DNA of 64,000 nucleotides. It comes from Candidimonas humi. Lineage in GTDB: Bacteria > Pseudomonadota > Gammaproteobacteria > Burkholderiales > Burkholderiaceae_B. Shown one piece after another: positions 61,473 to 64,000 of this stretch; the stretch's first letter is position 1, and each line of letters starts with the position of its first letter. Location: the NCBI RefSeq assembly GCF_019166065.1, contig NZ_JAHTBN010000017.1, positions 1 through 64,000 on the forward strand. Direction: 5' to 3'. The position numbers and the translations under genes were made by a program. The notes under the pieces were generated by a model that made no database searches, was not told the origin of the DNA, and saw only the letters and a list, made by a program, of their open reading frames with translations.

Positions 61473-62228
61473 ATGCATGCTCCGGACACGCCCCGGATCG
61501 ATATCGAGGACGTCACACTGTTGCGCGGTTCCGCCACCGTGCTCCGGGGGCTGTCGCTGTCGCTGACCGAACCGCGCATAGGGCTGATCGGCGACAACGG
61601 CGCGGGCAAGAGCAGCCTGTTCCGGCTGATCTGCGGCCTGGACGCCGCGGCCAGCGGCTCGGTCTCGGTCTGCGGTTGCGATGTGCGCACCGCGCGTGCA
61701 CGCTTGCCGGGCCTGGTAGGAATGATGTTCCAGGCGCCCGACGACCAGATCGTCTTTCCCACGGTGGTCGAGGAACTGGCCTTCAGCCTGTCGCCCCGGA
61801 AGCTCCCGCGGCGCGAGGCGCGGGAACGGGCCCGCGAATTCCTGGCCGCCCGGGGCCTGGAAAATTGGGCCGATCGCGCCATCGAAAGCCTCAGCCAGGG
61901 CCAGCGCCAGCACGTCTGCCTGCTGGCCATGCTGATCGCCGCGCCGCGCGTGCTGCTGCTGGACGAGCCCTATTCCAGCCTCGACCTGCCCGGCCAGATC
62001 CGCCTTGCCGCCGAGCTTGCTCGGGCCGAACAGCAGATTCTCATATCCACACATGTGCTGGAACATGTGCGCGACTTCGAGCGGGTGATCTGGATGGAAC
62101 GCGGGCTGGTGCGCGCGGACGGCCCGGGCGCGCAAGTGTGCGCCGACTACGAGGCCGACGTACTCCGGCGCACGGCAGATGTTTCCGCGCTCCGCCCTCA
62201 TCCGGCTTTGCAGGCTTGCCGTGCGTAG
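61473..62228 (+). CDS. bioM: Biotin ECF transporter ATPase BioM
   Basis: A 251-residue ATPase of the ECF type that powers biotin uptake with BioN and BioY. It has Walker A LIGDNGAGKSSLFRLICG, Q-loop MMFQAPDDQIVFPTVVEELA (the ECF-ATPase Q-motif), signature ESLSQGQRQHVCLLAM, Walker B RVLLLDEPYSSLDLPG and switch STHVLEH. The ATG at 61473 follows GAGGCTCATACC; the ORF extends further but without family sequence. It overlaps bioN by 8 bp if bioN starts at its GTG. Identity as BioM rests on the neighbouring bioY. Confidence 0.93.
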   Translation: MHAPDTPRIDIEDVTLLRGSATVLRGLSLSLTEPRIGLIGDNGAGKSSLFRLICGLDAAASGSVSVCGCDVRTARARLPGLVGMMFQAPDDQIVFPTVVEELAFSLSPRKLPRREARERAREFLAARGLENWADRAIESLSQGQRQHVCLLAMLIAAPRVLLLDEPYSSLDLPGQIRLAAELARAEQQILISTHVLEHVRDFERVIWMERGLVRADGPGAQVCADYEADVLRRTADVSALRPHPALQACRA

Positions 62229-62814
62229 CCTCTACAGCGACCGCCGAACCTGGCTGCATGCGGTTCCGGCAGGCCTGAAACTGCTGGTGATCGCCACCCT
62301 GGGCACGGCCTTCTTCATTTCCGGCAAGCTTCCGGTATTGGTCGCCGGCACGGCGGTGGTGGGCGCCGCATTCGCCTCGCTGGGCCGTTCGGTACGGCCG
62401 GCGCTGCGGCTGGTCGCCTCGATCGCCGCCGCATCGGCGCTGGTTGCTGTATTCCATGTGCTGGCCGGGCACCCCGAATTGGGCGCCGCCAGCGTGCTAC
62501 GATTGATGAGCGCATCCCTGCTGGGCGTGATGCTGACGCTGACCACCCGCTACGACGAACTGCTGGATGTCATCGAAACCCTGCTGCGTCCGTTCGGCCG
62601 CATGGGGTTCCGCACCGGCCGACTGGCCCTGGGCATAGGACTGATGCTCCGTTATACGGAGCATTTCTTCGTTCAATGGCGGCGCATGGACGACGCTTAC
62701 CGCGCCCGTTCCGGCAAATCCGGCGGCTTCGCCCTGCTGGCGCCGCTGACGGTGCGCATGCTGCTGACCGCCCGCCGCGTGGCCGATGCCCTGGCCGTTC
62801 GCCTGGGCGGCTGA
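62221..62814 (+). CDS. bioN: Biotin ECF transporter transmembrane protein BioN (CbiQ-type)
   Basis: About 197 residues if the GTG at 62221 is used, giving RSLYSDRRTWLHAVPAGLKL, which matches the usual start of BioN/CbiQ proteins (short basic N-terminus, then LHxLPAGxKLL). An ATG at 62179 would add 14 residues but overlap bioM more. There are about five membrane helices. The coupling motifs near the C-terminus (RPFGRMGFRTGRLALGIGLM, WRRMDDAYRARSGKSGGFAL) contain the Ala-Arg-Gly-type ATPase contacts typical of the family. Confidence 0.88.
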   Translation: MRSLYSDRRTWLHAVPAGLKLLVIATLGTAFFISGKLPVLVAGTAVVGAAFASLGRSVRPALRLVASIAAASALVAVFHVLAGHPELGAASVLRLMSASLLGVMLTLTTRYDELLDVIETLLRPFGRMGFRTGRLALGIGLMLRYTEHFFVQWRRMDDAYRARSGKSGGFALLAPLTVRMLLTARRVADALAVRLGG

Positions 62815-62857
62815 TTTTGCCTTGCTTCCGAATTGCCATTCCTACTCAAGTCCAATC

Positions 62858-63436
62858 ATGACTACAGCCACGCCTTCCCGATCCCTTTCCCTGGTGGCCC
62901 TGTTCGCCGCGCTGATGGCCGTATTCGGCCTGATACCCAAGATCGACCTGCCCTTCGGCGTGCCCATCACCATCCAGACCTTGGGCGTGATGCTGGCCGG
63001 ATGCCTGCTGGCGCCGCGCCAGGCTTTCCAGGCGCTGCTGCTGTTCCTGGGCGCAGTGGCCTTGGGCCTGCCGCTGCTCTCTGGGGGCCGGGGCGGCCTG
63101 GGGGTATTCGTGGCGCCCTCGGGCGGCTTTCTGATCGGCATGCTGTTCGGCGCGATGGCCACTAGCTGGATCATGCGCGCCCTGCCGGGCAAAGGCCTGC
63201 GCCTGCTGGCACTGCGCGCCTTCGCGGCCAGCGTGGTGGGCGGCATCGTCGTGGAATACGCCTTCGGCATCGCGGGCCTGGTCGTGCTGGCGCGGCTTAC
63301 GCCGTGGCAGGCGGCAGTCGCCTCCCTGGCCTTCGTGCCCGGCGACCTGATCAAGTGCGTGCTCTGCACCCTGGTGGTCCATACCGTGGCGCGCAGCATT
63401 CCGGATTGGGGGCTCGAGGGCCGGATCGCGGCTTGA
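62858..63436 (+). CDS. bioY: Biotin ECF transporter S component BioY
   Basis: A 192-residue membrane protein that binds biotin. Family marks are IDLPFGVPITIQTLGVMLAG, LAPRQAFQALLLFLGAVALG, LPLLSGGRGGLGVFVAPSGG and VPGDLIKCVLCTLVVHTVAR. About six helices are visible. It follows bioN by 43 bp and precedes a ligase gene by 5 bp, all on the plus strand. Together with BioM and BioN it forms the complete uptake system. Confidence 0.94.
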   Translation: MTTATPSRSLSLVALFAALMAVFGLIPKIDLPFGVPITIQTLGVMLAGCLLAPRQAFQALLLFLGAVALGLPLLSGGRGGLGVFVAPSGGFLIGMLFGAMATSWIMRALPGKGLRLLALRAFAASVVGGIVVEYAFGIAGLVVLARLTPWQAAVASLAFVPGDLIKCVLCTLVVHTVARSIPDWGLEGRIAA

Positions 63437-63441
63437 AAAAC

Positions 63442-64000
63442 ATGCCGGAATTCGCGACCGTCGATGCGCCGGTGGCGCATTGGGCGCGTTGCCGCCCCGA
63501 TGCCATCGCCATCGACGATGGCCGCCGGCCCATGAACTTCGCGCAACTGGACCAGGCCGTGCGCGCACGCGCCGCAGCCTTGGCGCAGTCCAGCGCACCG
63601 GCCGTGGTCTGGGTCGATGAACATGCCGATCTGCCGGCACGCGTGGCCGATTTCCTGGGCATCGTCGCCAGCGGCCGCTGCGCCGCGGTGGGCGACCCGG
63701 ACTGGCCCGGCGTCGTGCGCCGCCAGGTGCTCGCCTCCATCCCGCAAGACACTGCGGCGCCACCCTCTCCCGGCCCAGCCACGCCCTTTTATATCGGATT
63801 CACCTCGGGCAGCACCGGGCTGCCCAAGGGCTTTCGCCGTACCCACCGATCCTGGACCGAAAGCTTTCGCGCCTGCCTGGACGCGTTCGGGCCTGGCGCC
63901 GCCACGCGCGTGCTGGCGCCCGGGCGCTGCTCGCACTCGCTGTTCCTGTTCGGCATGCTCCTGGGGCTATGGACCGGCGCCGGAGTCCTGGTGCAGGAAC
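63442..64000 (+). CDS. AMP-forming acyl-CoA synthetase/ligase, N-terminal part (runs off the right edge)
   Basis: At least 186 residues are visible. The core ATP-binding motif PFYIGFTSGSTGLPKGFRRT identifies the ANL superfamily; the preceding WARCRPDAIAIDDGRRPMNF is the usual N-terminal start. The ATG at 63442 is 5 bp after the bioY stop, suggesting co-transcription with bioMNY. The C-terminal domain lies beyond the window. Linkage to a biotin importer hints at a role in acid activation near biotin metabolism, which is inference. Confidence 0.87.
   Translation, partial: MPEFATVDAPVAHWARCRPDAIAIDDGRRPMNFAQLDQAVRARAAALAQSSAPAVVWVDEHADLPARVADFLGIVASGRCAAVGDPDWPGVVRRQVLASIPQDTAAPPSPGPATPFYIGFTSGSTGLPKGFRRTHRSWTESFRACLDAFGPGAATRVLAPGRCSHSLFLFGMLLGLWTGAGVLVQE

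Overview
The window reads as a chromosomal segment of a high-GC betaproteobacterium, most likely Alcaligenaceae (Bordetella/Achromobacter/Pusillimonas-like). The main grounds are five separate Bug-family (TctC-type) periplasmic binding proteins, each beside small catabolic operons with LysR or GntR regulators, a pattern that is strongly expanded in that family. Placement is inferred from gene content only.

Layout. 1-260: the 3' end of an ISL3-type insertion sequence whose terminal repeat is duplicated in tandem, then a tRNA-Met(CAU). 351-1656 (-): a Bug protein and a small ribbon-helix-helix regulator. 2068-9588 (+): hyfB-C-E-F-G-I, a complex I/hydrogenase-4-like membrane complex whose large subunit lacks the Ni-binding cysteines. 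It is therefore better called an energy-converting hydrogenase-related (Ehr) complex. A 266-bp MITE-like element sits precisely in the hyfB/hyfC stop-start junction. 9939-15055: a small lipoprotein and a complete branched-chain-amino-acid/amide-type ABC transporter (-) with a fused LivM-LivG protein. 15864-20749 (+): a small protein, then Bug, LysR, HMG-CoA-lyase-like and CoA-transferase genes, with two promoters of identical architecture (a three-half-site operator plus -35/-10). 21024-24881: a PLD-type phospholipase/cardiolipin synthase, small proteins and a cytochrome b561. 25063-29604: a LysR divergent from Bug, MmgE/PrpD and quinone oxidoreductase genes. 29613-32444: an ArsR-type regulator divergent from an MFS exporter, a second MITE-like element and a small membrane protein.

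32730-43801 (-) is a surface-structure locus: an AraC-type regulator, a very large trimeric autotransporter adhesin (YadA type) interrupted by one in-frame amber codon, an OmpA/BamE-type lipoprotein, and two lipoproteins that share a SecDF-P1-head-like domain. One of these two carries a long Pro/Thr/Ala repeat stalk made of 114-bp tandem repeats. The adhesin and AraC promoters share a conserved ~41-bp element.

44289-45269 (-) is an ATP-grasp ligase followed by a 49-bp near-perfect palindrome. 45648-52500 (+) is an acyl-CoA catabolism operon (SDR, acyl-CoA dehydrogenase, APH-type kinase, DUF6285-type protein, acyl-CoA synthetase, ComB-like phosphatase, TetR) behind a strong sigma70-like promoter. 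52531-55202 (-) is a gamma-glutamyltransferase coupled to a Bug gene. 55254-57285 is a ferritin-like di-iron protein divergent from a LysR across a spacer with an 8-bp tandem repeat. 57386-60262 (-) is GntR, Bug and isopropylmalate/tartrate-dehydrogenase-like. 60757-61122 (-) is an I78-type inhibitor lipoprotein. 61473-64000 (+) is the biotin ECF transporter bioMNY followed by an AMP-forming ligase that runs off the window.

All gene calls are from reading translated sequence; no database search was possible.
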